Assembly: GCA_022841885.1 (NCBI GenBank)
Contig: JALHQP010000018.1
Coordinates: 1-43,084 of the forward strand
Reading direction: 5' to 3'
From: Aquincola sp.
GTDB lineage: Bacteria > Pseudomonadota > Gammaproteobacteria > Burkholderiales > Burkholderiaceae_C
DNA: 43,084 nt
Positions 35,797 through 43,084 of this stretch are shown in pieces; position 1 is the stretch's first letter, and every line of letters starts with the position of its first letter. Below the pieces are notes generated by a model. It saw nothing but the letters and a program-made list of their open reading frames with translations, was not told the DNA's origin and ran no database searches. The translations under genes and the position numbers were made by a program.

Positions 35797-37290
35797 TCAT
35801 CCGAGGTAGCGTGCCTCCAGGTGCGCCTTGAAGAACGCCGGATTCAGCACCTCGCCGCTGGCGCGGATCGTCAGCTCGTCGGTGCTCCAGCGCGAGGCCT
35901 GCCGCCAGATGTTCTGTCGCAGCCAGTCGAACACCGGCGCGAAGTCGCCGCGGCCGATGCGCGCGTCCAGGTCGGGCATCACGCGCCGCATCGCGGCCGC
36001 CCACTGCGCGGCGTACATCGCGCCCAGCGAGTAGCAGGGGAAGTAGCCGAACAGCGCCTCGGGCCAGTGCACGTCCTGCAGCGGGCCGTCCTTGAAGTTG
36101 CCGCGCGTGTCGAGGTGCATCAGCTCGATCATCTTGGCGTCCCACAACGACGGCACGTCCTCAGGCTGGATCTCGCCTTCGATCAGCGGGCGCTCGATCT
36201 CGAAGCGCAGCATCACGTGCGCCGGGTAGGTCACCTCGTCGGCGTCGACGCGGATCAGGCCGCGCTTGACGCGGGTCATCAGCCTCCACAGGTTGCCCGG
36301 CTCGAACGCGGGCTGCTCGCCGAAGGCCTCGACCAGCATCGGCGCGATCACCTTGGCGAAGCCCGGGTGGCTGCCGAGCTGCATCTCGAACGACAGCGAC
36401 TGGCTCTCGTGGATCGCCATCGAACGCGCCTCGCTGACCGGTTGGCCGAGCAGCTCGCGCGGGCGGTTCTGCTCGTAGCGGCCGTGGCCGGTCTCGTGCA
36501 CCGTGCCCATCAGCGCGGGCAGGAACTGATCCTCGCGGTAGCGCGTGGTCATGCGCACGTCTTCCGGCACGCCGCCGGAGAACGGGTGCGTGCTGGTGTC
36601 CAGGCGCCCGGCCTCGAAGTCGAAACCGAGCATCGCCACCACCTTGCGGCACAGCACCTGCTGTTGCGCGATCGGGAACGGGCCGACCGGTTCGATCACC
36701 GCGTCCTTCGCCTGGCGCTCGACCACGCGGTCGATCAGGCCCGGCAGCCATTGCCGCACCGCGCCGAACACGCGCGAGACCTGGGCGCTCGTCATGCCGG
36801 GCTCGAAGCGGTCCATCAGCGCGTCGTACTTCGACAGGCCTGTCTTGTCGGCCAGCAGCGCCGCCTCCTCGCGCGCGATCGCGACCACGGGTCGCCAGTT
36901 CTCCAGGAAGCCGGCCCAGTCGTTGGCCGGGCGCTGGCTGCGCCAGGCATGCTCGCAGCGCGCGGTGATCAGTTGGCGCTTTTCAACCAGGGCCTCGGGC
37001 AGCGCCGTGGACAGGAACCACTCGCGCCGCATCTCGCGCAGGTTGGCGCGCTGCTCGTCGGACAGCGGTTCCTGCTCCGCACGCGACAGGCGATCGCCGA
37101 GCGTCGGCTCGGTGCGCAGCCGGTGCAGCAGCGCGGCCAGCTCGGCCATCGACGCCGCGCGCGCGTCGTTGCCCTTGGGCGGCATGTTGGCGGCGCGATC
37201 CCAGCTCACGATCGAGCCGAGGTGGCCGAAGCGGTGCATGCGCAGGAAGTGCGCGGCGAGATCGTCGTAGCTCGGGGTGGCGGTGCTCAT
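35797..37290 (-). CDS. M32 family metallocarboxypeptidase
   Basis: This 497-residue cytoplasmic zinc carboxypeptidase belongs to the family of Thermus aquaticus carboxypeptidase Taq. The zinc motif HETGH is at residues 265-269 (M32 enzymes have HExGH), followed by the third ligand region HESQSLSFE (294 onward). The DVRMTTRY and YFPCYSLGAMYAAQW segments are also family hallmarks. It removes C-terminal amino acids with broad specificity. The gene is convergent with the patatin gene, with a 15-base gap, and lies 20 bases after the YqaA-like gene stop. Confidence 0.95.
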   Translation of the reverse strand: MSTATPSYDDLAAHFLRMHRFGHLGSIVSWDRAANMPPKGNDARAASMAELAALLHRLRTEPTLGDRLSRAEQEPLSDEQRANLREMRREWFLSTALPEALVEKRQLITARCEHAWRSQRPANDWAGFLENWRPVVAIAREEAALLADKTGLSKYDALMDRFEPGMTSAQVSRVFGAVRQWLPGLIDRVVERQAKDAVIEPVGPFPIAQQQVLCRKVVAMLGFDFEAGRLDTSTHPFSGGVPEDVRMTTRYREDQFLPALMGTVHETGHGRYEQNRPRELLGQPVSEARSMAIHESQSLSFEMQLGSHPGFAKVIAPMLVEAFGEQPAFEPGNLWRLMTRVKRGLIRVDADEVTYPAHVMLRFEIERPLIEGEIQPEDVPSLWDAKMIELMHLDTRGNFKDGPLQDVHWPEALFGYFPCYSLGAMYAAQWAAAMRRVMPDLDARIGRGDFAPVFDWLRQNIWRQASRWSTDELTIRASGEVLNPAFFKAHLEARYLG

Positions 37291-37310
37291 GCGGCGATTG
37301 TCGCCACGGA

Positions 37311-37796
37311 TCACGGATTGAACTGCCCGGGAAACACCCAGAGCAGGGCGGCCGTCATCGTGACGTAGCGAGCGAACTTGCCGACGGCCATGTAGACCAC
37401 GCAGGGCCAGAACGGCAGCTTGAGCCAGCCCGCCACCGCACACAGCGGGTCGCCCACCACCGGCAGCCAGGCCAGCAGGCAGGCCTTGGCGCCGAAGCGC
37501 TGCAGCCAGGCCAGAGCCTTCAGCTCCGAAGGCTTGTGGTGCTTGAACTTCTCGTAGGCCACTTCGGCGCCGTAGCCCATCCACCAGCTGATCGCGCCGC
37601 CCACGGTGTTGCCGGCGGTGGCCACCAGCACCGCGGGCCAGAACAGATCGTTGTTGAGGTACACCAGTCCGTACACCACCGGCTCGCTGCCCATTGGCAG
37701 CAGCGTGGCCGAAATCAGTGCGACCACGAACACGGTCGTCAAACCGAACTTCGGCAGCGCGAGCGCGGCAAGCAGCGCGTGGACCCAGGCTTCCAT
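37311..37796 (-). CDS. YqaA/DedA-like inner membrane protein
   Basis: A 161-residue protein with about four membrane segments of the VTT (SNARE-associated/DedA) superfamily. Visible blocks are LLPMGSEPVVYGLVYL, ATAGNTVGGAISWWMGYG with its small-residue N-T-x-G-G motif, and LPVVGDPLCAVAGWLKL. The E. coli YqaA protein has the same size and motifs. The role is unknown; related proteins move lipids between membrane leaflets. It diverges from dusB. Confidence 0.88.
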   Translation of the reverse strand: MEAWVHALLAALALPKFGLTTVFVVALISATLLPMGSEPVVYGLVYLNNDLFWPAVLVATAGNTVGGAISWWMGYGAEVAYEKFKHHKPSELKALAWLQRFGAKACLLAWLPVVGDPLCAVAGWLKLPFWPCVVYMAVGKFARYVTMTAALLWVFPGQFNP

Positions 37797-37840
37797 CGTC
37801 GCCCATTATCGATAGCAAAAAAGCACCTCGCCGCGCGCCG

Positions 37841-37867
37841 TTGTGCACCCTCGTGCATCGCTATACT
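37841..37867 (+). promoter_or_regulatory. Candidate promoter for dusB-fis-purH
   Basis: TTGTGC (37841-37846) and TATACT (37862-37867), with a 15-base spacer, lie 38 bases ahead of the dusB ATG. The -10 is good, while the short spacer weakens the case. The AT-rich stretch GCAAAAAAGC just upstream (about 37815-37824) could be an UP-like element. Confidence 0.4.
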
Positions 37868-37905
37868 GGCGCCTCTTTTTTCAGCACCCTCCCCCGGACC
37901 GTCCC

Positions 37906-38952
37906 ATGCGCCTCGGTGCGTTCGAGCTGCCGAACAACCTGTTCGTCGCGCCGATGGCGGGCGTCACCGACCGGCCGTTCCGCCAGCTGTGCCGCCGCCT
38001 CGGTGCGGGCTACGCGGTCAGCGAGATGGTGACCAGCAAGCGTGAGCTGTGGGCGACGCTGAAGACCTCGCGCCGCGCCGACCATGCCGGCGAGCCAGGC
38101 CCGATCGCGGTGCAGATCGCCGGCGTCGACCCGGCCGAGATGGCCGACGCCGCGCGCTACAACATCGACCGCGGCGCGCAGATCATCGACATCAATATGG
38201 GCTGCCCGGCCAAGAAGGTGTGCAACGTGTTCGCCGGCTCGGCGCTGATGAGCAACGAACCGCTGGCGCTGGCGATCGTGGAAGCGGTGGTCGCCGCCTG
38301 CGCGCCGCGCCACGTGCCGGTGACGCTGAAGATACGCACCGGCCGCAGCGATGCCGAGAAGAACGCCCTCGCGCTGGCGCGGCGTGCGCAGGACGCCGGC
38401 ATCGCGCTGCTGACGGTGCACGGCCGCACGCGCGAGCAGGGCTTCAAGGGCCTGGCCGAGCATCACACCACGGCGGCGATCAAGGCCGCGCTGTCGATTC
38501 CCGTGGTGGCCAACGGCGACATTCATTCGCCCGAGGCGGCACGTGCGGTGCTGGCCCACACGAAGGCCGACGCACTGATGATCGGCCGCGCCGCGCAGGG
38601 GCGGCCCTGGATCTTTCGCGAGGTGGCACATTACCTGGCCACCGGCGAACACCTGGCGCCGCCGACCGTGGCCGAGGCCTCGGCCTGGCTCGCTGAACAC
38701 CTGCAGGACCATTACGCGCTGTACGGCGAATTCATCGGCGTGCGCAGCGCGCGCAAGCACATCGGCTGGGCGCTGAGGGAGTTGCCCGGCGGTGAGTCGT
38801 TCCGCGCCGAGATGAACTTGATCGACGACTGTGCGCTGCAACTGCGCGCGCTCGGCGACTGGTTCGCAAGGCTGGGCGAACAACACGAGCGGCTGCCGCG
38901 TGCCACGAGCGCGCCGGCAGCCAATGACGATTTGATCGAGCTAACCGCTTAA
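37906..38952 (+). CDS. dusB: tRNA-dihydrouridine synthase B
   Basis: The 348-residue FMN enzyme reduces uridine to dihydrouridine in tRNA. The opening FVAPMAGVTDRPFRQLCR, the catalytic cysteine in INMGCPAKKVCN (Cys100), the LKIRTG block and VVANGDIHS are the Dus signatures. The C-terminal helical domain includes RSARKHIGWAL. The start at 37906 begins with the short lead MRLGAFELPNNLF. The gene stands directly before fis, as in E. coli and most gamma/betaproteobacteria. Confidence 0.96.
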   Translation: MRLGAFELPNNLFVAPMAGVTDRPFRQLCRRLGAGYAVSEMVTSKRELWATLKTSRRADHAGEPGPIAVQIAGVDPAEMADAARYNIDRGAQIIDINMGCPAKKVCNVFAGSALMSNEPLALAIVEAVVAACAPRHVPVTLKIRTGRSDAEKNALALARRAQDAGIALLTVHGRTREQGFKGLAEHHTTAAIKAALSIPVVANGDIHSPEAARAVLAHTKADALMIGRAAQGRPWIFREVAHYLATGEHLAPPTVAEASAWLAEHLQDHYALYGEFIGVRSARKHIGWALRELPGGESFRAEMNLIDDCALQLRALGDWFARLGEQHERLPRATSAPAANDDLIELTA

Positions 38953-38959
38953 GCAAGGC

Positions 38960-39196
38960 ATGACGAAGAAACAGATCGACGCCTGCGTGCGCGACAGCCT
39001 GGAGCAGTATTTCAAGGACCTGCGCGGCGCCGAGCCGCATTCGCTGCACGACATGATCCTCGCGGCGGCCGAGAAGCCGCTGCTCGAGGTGGTGATGAAA
39101 CACGCCGAGGGCAACCAGAGCAAGGCCGCCGAGTGGCTGGGCGTGAACCGCAACACGTTGCGACGAAAACTGGTCGATCACAAGCTCCTCAAATGA
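38960..39196 (+). CDS. fis: Fis family DNA-binding protein
   Basis: This 78-residue nucleoid-associated protein is shorter than enteric Fis (98 residues), as usual in betaproteobacteria. The C-terminal helix-turn-helix [21 protein letters not shown] is intact, as is the dimer helix [11 protein letters not shown]. It lies seven bases after the dusB stop. Its own stop overlaps the purH ATG by four bases, so the three genes form one operon. Confidence 0.95.
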   Translation: MTKKQIDACVRDSLEQYFKDLRGAEPHSLHDMILAAAEKPLLEVVMKHAEGNQSKAAEWLGVNRNTLRRKLVDHKLLK

Positions 39197-40746
39197 CCAC
39201 TGCCCTGCTCTCGGTCAGCGACAAGACCGGCATCGTCGATTTCGCGCGCGCGCTGCATGCCCTGAACATCAAGCTGCTGTCCACCGGCGGCACCGCCAGG
39301 CTGCTGGCCGAGGCCGGCCTGCCGGTGACCGAGGTGGCCGAGCACACGGGCTTCCCGGAGATGCTCGACGGCCGCGTCAAGACCCTGCACCCGAAGATCC
39401 ATGGCGCCCTGCTGGCCCGCCGCGACCTGCCGACGCACGTGGACGCGCTGGCCACGCACGGCATCGAGCCGATCGACCTGCTGGTGGTCAACCTCTATCC
39501 CTTCGAGGCCACCGTGGCGCGCCCCGGCTGCACGCTCGAGGAAGCGATCGAGAACATTGACATCGGCGGCCCGGCCATGGTGCGCAGCGCCGCCAAGAAC
39601 TGGCGCGACGTGACCGTGCTGACCGACCCCGCGCAGTACGCGCCGGTGCTGGCCGAACTGCGCGCCGGCGGTCGCACCAGCGAGCGCACGCGGTTCGCCT
39701 GCAGCGTGGCCGCGTTCAACCGCATCGCGCAGTACGACGCGGCGATCAGCAACCACCTCTCGGCACTGCGCGACGACGGTACGCGCGGCGAGTACCCCGC
39801 CGTCTTCAACCTGCAACTGGTGAAGACGCAGGACATGCGCTACGGCGAGAACCCGCACCAGAGCGCCGCGTTCTACCGCGAGGCGACCGTGGCGCGCGGC
39901 CTGCTCGCCAGCTGGACCCAGTTGCAGGGCAAGGAACTCTCGTACAACAACATCGCCGACGCCGATGCGGCCTGGGAGTGCGTCAAGAGTTTCACTGACA
40001 GCCCCGCCTGCGTGATCGTCAAGCACGCCAACCCCTGCGGCGTCGCGGTCGCGGCCACCGTCGGCGAGGCCTACGCCAAGGCCTTCCAGACCGACCCCAC
40101 CTCGGCCTTCGGCGGCATCATCGCCTTCAACGCGCCACTGGACGGCGCCGCGGCGGCGCAGGTGGCCAAACAATTCGTCGAGGTGCTGATCGCGCCCGAG
40201 ATCACGCCCGAGGCGCGCGCGGTGTTCGCGAGCAAGCAGAACGTGCGCCTGCTCGAGGTGCCCGTCTCGCGCGCGACCAACGCGCTGGACTTCAAGCGCG
40301 TCGGTGGCGGCATGCTGCTGCAATCGGCCGACGCCAAGCAGGTCGAGGCGTCCGAGCTGCGCGTCGTCACGAAGAAGGCACCGACGGCGGCCCAGATGGA
40401 CGACCTGCGCTTCGCCTGGACGGTGGCCAAGTACGTCAAGAGCAACGCCATCGTGTTCTGCGCCCACGGAATGACCCTTGGCGTCGGCGCGGGCCAGATG
40501 AGCCGCATCGACAGCGCGCGCATCGCCAGCATCAAGGCCGAGAACGCGAGGCTCTCGCTCAAGGGTTCGGCGGTGGCCAGCGACGCCTTCTTCCCGTTCC
40601 GCGACGGGCTGGACGTGGTGGTCGACGCGGGTGCGGCCTGCGTCATTCAGCCCGGCGGCTCGATGCGCGACGCCGAGGTGATCGCCGCCGCCGACGAACG
40701 CGGCATCGCGATGGTCTTGACGGGCGTTCGCCACTTTCGCCACTGA
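39193..40746 (+). CDS. purH: Bifunctional AICAR formyltransferase / IMP cyclohydrolase
   Basis: The 517-residue enzyme catalyses the last two steps of de novo IMP synthesis. The N-terminal MGS-like cyclohydrolase domain begins [18 protein letters not shown] and includes [12 protein letters not shown]. The C-terminal transformylase has [12 protein letters not shown], the catalytic KHANPCGVA (Lys-His), [11 protein letters not shown] and the terminal [10 protein letters not shown]. Length and domain order are standard. The ATG overlaps the fis stop. Confidence 0.97.
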   Translation: MTTALLSVSDKTGIVDFARALHALNIKLLSTGGTARLLAEAGLPVTEVAEHTGFPEMLDGRVKTLHPKIHGALLARRDLPTHVDALATHGIEPIDLLVVNLYPFEATVARPGCTLEEAIENIDIGGPAMVRSAAKNWRDVTVLTDPAQYAPVLAELRAGGRTSERTRFACSVAAFNRIAQYDAAISNHLSALRDDGTRGEYPAVFNLQLVKTQDMRYGENPHQSAAFYREATVARGLLASWTQLQGKELSYNNIADADAAWECVKSFTDSPACVIVKHANPCGVAVAATVGEAYAKAFQTDPTSAFGGIIAFNAPLDGAAAAQVAKQFVEVLIAPEITPEARAVFASKQNVRLLEVPVSRATNALDFKRVGGGMLLQSADAKQVEASELRVVTKKAPTAAQMDDLRFAWTVAKYVKSNAIVFCAHGMTLGVGAGQMSRIDSARIASIKAENARLSLKGSAVASDAFFPFRDGLDVVVDAGAACVIQPGGSMRDAEVIAAADERGIAMVLTGVRHFRH

Positions 40747-40752
40747 CACCAC

Positions 40753-40770
40753 GGCGCCGGAAGGCGCCTT
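40753..40770 (+). terminator. Weak hairpin after purH
   Basis: GGCGCC (40753-40758), loop GGAA, GGCGCC (40763-40768) and then TT form a small GC-rich stem seven bases after the purH stop. The U-run is very short, so it could be a weak terminator or a Rho-dependent pause site. Confidence 0.35.
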
Positions 40771-40808
40771 CACGCCCGCGTCACACGGCCGCGCCAGCAT
40801 GGCGAACC

Positions 40809-41693
40809 ATGAACGCGCTCGCCGAACCCCTGGACGGCCACGACGCCGACGTGGCCACGCTGCGCGTGCGCACGGTCTGGATCTCGGACCTGCACCTGGG
40901 CACGCCGGGCTGCCAGGCGCGCGCGCTGCTCGACTTCCTGCGCAGCGTCGAATGCCAGACCCTGTACCTGGTGGGTGACATCATCGACGGCTGGCAGCTG
41001 CGCCGCGCCTGGTACTGGCCGCAGGCACACAACGACGTGGTGCAGAAACTGCTGCGCAAGGCGCGCAAGGGCACGCGCGTGATCTTCGTGCCGGGCAACC
41101 ACGACGAGTTCGCGCGCCGCTACGTGTCGCACAACTTCGGCGGCGTCGACGTGGTCGAGGACTGCATGCACGTCACCGCCGACGGCCGGCGCCTGTGGAT
41201 CACGCATGGCGACCTGTTCGACGGCGTGATCCAGTGCGCCAAGTGGCTGGCCTACGCCGGCGACGCGGCCTATGAGTTCACGCTCAAGGTCAACCGCTGG
41301 TTCAATCATGTGCGCGCCAAGCTCGGCCTGCCGTACTGGAGCCTGTCGCGCTACCTGAAGCACAAGGTCAAGCGCGCGGTGAGCTACATCGACGACTTCG
41401 AGGTGGCCGTCGCTCGCGAGGCGCGCAAGCGCGGCGCCCATGGCGTGGTCTGCGGCCACATCCACCACGCCGAGATGCGCGACATCGACGGCGTGCTGTA
41501 CTGCAACGACGGCGACTGGGTCGAGAGCCTGACGGCGCTGGTCGAACACCACGACGGGCGGCTCGAGATCATCGACCGCAGTGCGGAAGCCTTGCCGCAG
41601 GTGGCGACGCGGCCGCTGTCGTTGCCGGTGGCTGGGCCGGTGCTTGTGCCCGAACCGGCGCTGCGCGAGCGCGAACCAGCGCTGCTGCCCTGA
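40809..41693 (+). CDS. LpxH-like metallophosphoesterase (UDP-2,3-diacylglucosamine diphosphatase family)
   Basis: A 294-residue calcineurin-like phosphoesterase with all metal motifs: SDLHLG (Asp27, His29), GDIIDGWQ (56 onward), GNHDEFAR (96 onward), THGDLFDG and GHIHHAE. The segment around GDIIDGWQLRRAWYWPQ matches the large LpxH2-like proteins rather than the classic 240-residue LpxH. Those proteins are often called UDP-2,3-diacylglucosamine pyrophosphatases, but their substrate is often unproven. A convergent lipid-type glycosyltransferase begins seven bases away, suggesting a glycolipid theme. The role in lipid A synthesis is possible, not certain. Confidence 0.82.
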   Translation: MNALAEPLDGHDADVATLRVRTVWISDLHLGTPGCQARALLDFLRSVECQTLYLVGDIIDGWQLRRAWYWPQAHNDVVQKLLRKARKGTRVIFVPGNHDEFARRYVSHNFGGVDVVEDCMHVTADGRRLWITHGDLFDGVIQCAKWLAYAGDAAYEFTLKVNRWFNHVRAKLGLPYWSLSRYLKHKVKRAVSYIDDFEVAVAREARKRGAHGVVCGHIHHAEMRDIDGVLYCNDGDWVESLTALVEHHDGRLEIIDRSAEALPQVATRPLSLPVAGPVLVPEPALREREPALLP

Positions 41694-41700
41694 GCCGCCC

Positions 41701-42843
41701 TCAGGCCGGCACGGCCTGCGCCGCGTGCAAACGCTCGGCCAGGATCTCGGGCAGTTCGAACACCGCTCGGTTGTGCAGTCGTGCCGTCGCGGCGCGGTAG
41801 CGGCCGAACTCGCGCAGCAGCTCGCCAACCGCCGGCGCGAGCCCCCGCAACGACGGCACGACGAGGCCGACGCCCTGCTCGCACACCCACTGCGCGTTGT
41901 AGCGCTCCTGCGGCATGGTCCAGGCGTTGCGGAAGGTGATCACCGGCAGGCCCAGATGCACCGCCTCGCTCAGGCAGCCCGGGCCGGGCTTGCCGATGAA
42001 GAAGTCACCCAGCCGCATGACGCCCGGCACATCGTCGGTGAAGCCGAACACCGCCTGCGGCGCGGCGCGCTTGAGCCCGCGCAGGCGCTCGGCGAGCACG
42101 GCATTGCGCCCGCACAGCAGCACCAGCTGCGTGTCGGGCAGGGCCTTGGCGATGGCGAGCATCTGCTTCGAGCCCTGGCCGCCGAACATCACGACGCCGG
42201 TCGGGCGCTGCGGGTCCAGCCCGAGCGCGCGGCGGCGCTCGTCGCGCGACGTGGCCGGATTCGCTGCATAGAACGACGGCCGCAGCAACATGCCCGAGGT
42301 CAGCGCCAACCGCTCGTCGGCGTAGCCGGCCGCACGCGCCTGGGCCAGCGCCTGCGGCGTGCCGCAGACGATCCACTGGTCCTGCCCGGGCTCGATCCAG
42401 AAGTGCGGCGGGTGGTCGGCCATGTCCGTCATCACGGTCACGAAGGGCACGCCCGGCAGCGCGGCGGCCACCGATTCGCAGAGCACGCGGTTGAAGTTGG
42501 GCACCAGCGACACCACGAGGTCGGGTTCGGTGCGCGCCCAGTGTGGCTCCAGGATGCGACGCATCGGCGCATGCGCGAGGCGGATCATGCCCTGCAGCAG
42601 CTTCAGCTCCTGCGCCAGCCCAAGCGTCCAGCCGCGCTGCAGCCGGCGGTTGTAGAAGTCTTCGGGGTCGAAGCCCATCACGCGCCGGAAGCTGCCCTGC
42701 GGGTCGAGCACCTCGGTCAGGTTGACCAGGCGCACGGTCCATGGTCGCTTCTGCTCGGCGATCGCCGTCTGCAAGGCCAGCGCCGCAGCGCGATGGCCGC
42801 CGCCGGCGTTGAAGTACACGAGGTCGACGACGGGTTGGCGCAT
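41701..42843 (-). CDS. MGDG synthase-like / MurG-like glycosyltransferase
   Basis: The 380-residue GT-B glycosyltransferase opens with the glycine-rich VYFNAGGGHRAAALALQ block (GGGH at 14-17), as in monogalactosyldiacylglycerol synthases and processive diacylglycerol glucosyltransferases. A C-terminal nucleotide-sugar site is visible as GVVMFGGQGSKQM, then FIGKPGPGCLSEAVHLGLPVI and the NAWTMPQERYNAQW segment. It probably transfers a sugar to a diacylglycerol-like lipid at the inner membrane; donor and acceptor are unknown. It is convergent with the LpxH-like gene. The 241 bases upstream of its ATG contain the third palindromic repeat. Confidence 0.85.
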   Translation of the reverse strand: MRQPVVDLVYFNAGGGHRAAALALQTAIAEQKRPWTVRLVNLTEVLDPQGSFRRVMGFDPEDFYNRRLQRGWTLGLAQELKLLQGMIRLAHAPMRRILEPHWARTEPDLVVSLVPNFNRVLCESVAAALPGVPFVTVMTDMADHPPHFWIEPGQDQWIVCGTPQALAQARAAGYADERLALTSGMLLRPSFYAANPATSRDERRRALGLDPQRPTGVVMFGGQGSKQMLAIAKALPDTQLVLLCGRNAVLAERLRGLKRAAPQAVFGFTDDVPGVMRLGDFFIGKPGPGCLSEAVHLGLPVITFRNAWTMPQERYNAQWVCEQGVGLVVPSLRGLAPAVGELLREFGRYRAATARLHNRAVFELPEILAERLHAAQAVPA

Positions 42844-42928
42844 CGGTGGCGATGCTCGGCGTGTTGCATGACGGGTGCGTGATGGGGTCGTGACGTGGCT
42901 GTGTCAGGCGTGCTGGCGGCTGCGCAGC

Positions 42929-43084
42929 AAAGGCGTGGCGGCACTGCGGCTGGGGTGCGACCTCGGCGGGTGGGGCCTTGCCCCACCTCCCCTGCGGTGC
43001 TCGGGCTTGGGGTCGCGCCGAACAACTCGCGGCGCTCACTTCGTTCGCTCTGCTCAGACACGTTCGGCGAGTCAGTTCACGAAG
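42929..43084 (+). repeat. Palindromic repeat unit 3, cut by the right edge
   Basis: The left arm (42929-42959) differs from the unit 1 arm at only a few positions. A hairpin follows: GGTGGGGC (42969-42976), loop CTT, GCCCCACC (42980-42987). Then come the CTGCGGTGCTCGGGCTT block, a GGCGCTCACTTCGTTCGCTC core (from about 43031) and GCGAGTCAGTTCACGAAG, which ends at the window edge. The second hairpin and the right arm would lie outside. It starts 85 bases upstream of the glycosyltransferase ATG. Confidence 0.85.

Noticed and set aside
42717-43061. Open frame on the minus strand at the right edge
   Set aside because: It spans the repeat unit and then enters the glycosyltransferase gene out of frame, so it is almost certainly not a gene.

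Overview
The window looks like a chromosomal segment of a high-GC betaproteobacterium of the order Burkholderiales, probably near the Rubrivivax/Leptothrix/Ideonella group. Three things suggest this: the strong G/C third-position bias of every real gene; the gene orders dusB-fis-purH, hisI-hisE-hinT-tatABC, argB-HAD nucleotidase-slmA and algH-ruvX-pyrR-pyrB-pyrC'; and a phasin typical of polyhydroxyalkanoate producers. No rRNA, tRNA, CRISPR array, phage or transposase gene was seen.

Layout. Positions 1-5286 (minus strand) form one tightly overlapped operon: algH/yqgE, ruvX, pyrR, pyrB, a metal-site-less dihydroorotase-like pyrC', plsC and an HD-GYP-like protein cut by the left edge. Positions 5400-7591 (plus) carry a GNAT acetyltransferase and a photolyase. 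Positions 7599-13274 (minus) hold slmA, pdeM, a DUF815 ATPase, mutT, hisI, hisE, a small membrane protein, hinT and tatABC. They are preceded by a HAD nucleotidase (13274-13990) and argB (14548-15462). Between those two lies a 530-bp block made of two palindromic repeat units.

Positions 15583-28276 (plus) form a periplasmic copper (silver) resistance island. In order it contains: a MerR/CueR-type operator, a CzcI-like secreted protein, a small secreted unknown, an OMF lipoprotein, a Tat-exported multicopper oxidase, a cupredoxin, a DUF411 protein, a CusF-like chaperone, another secreted Cys protein, and then a complete CusCBA-type efflux system followed by a CDF (DmeF/CzcD-like) exporter. The idea is oxidation and sequestration of periplasmic copper together with RND efflux across the outer membrane. 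The tatABC genes in the same window would export the oxidase.

Positions 28280-29122 hold a decayed secreted-protein gene. It is followed by a DUF4105 protein and a DUF3015 protein (minus), then a 662-aa bifunctional fatty acyl-CoA reductase (minus) divergent from a phasin-patatin pair (plus). After these come an M32 carboxypeptidase and a YqaA-like membrane protein (minus), dusB-fis-purH (plus), an LpxH-like phosphoesterase (plus) and a convergent MGDG-synthase-like glycosyltransferase (minus). The right edge cuts a third copy of the palindromic repeat.

The most unusual structure is this repeat family (about 14000-14527 and 42929-43084). Three copies share a skeleton, but the stems of the internal hairpin have different sequences while base pairing is kept in each copy. 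The long terminal arms also remain perfect inverted repeats in both complete copies.
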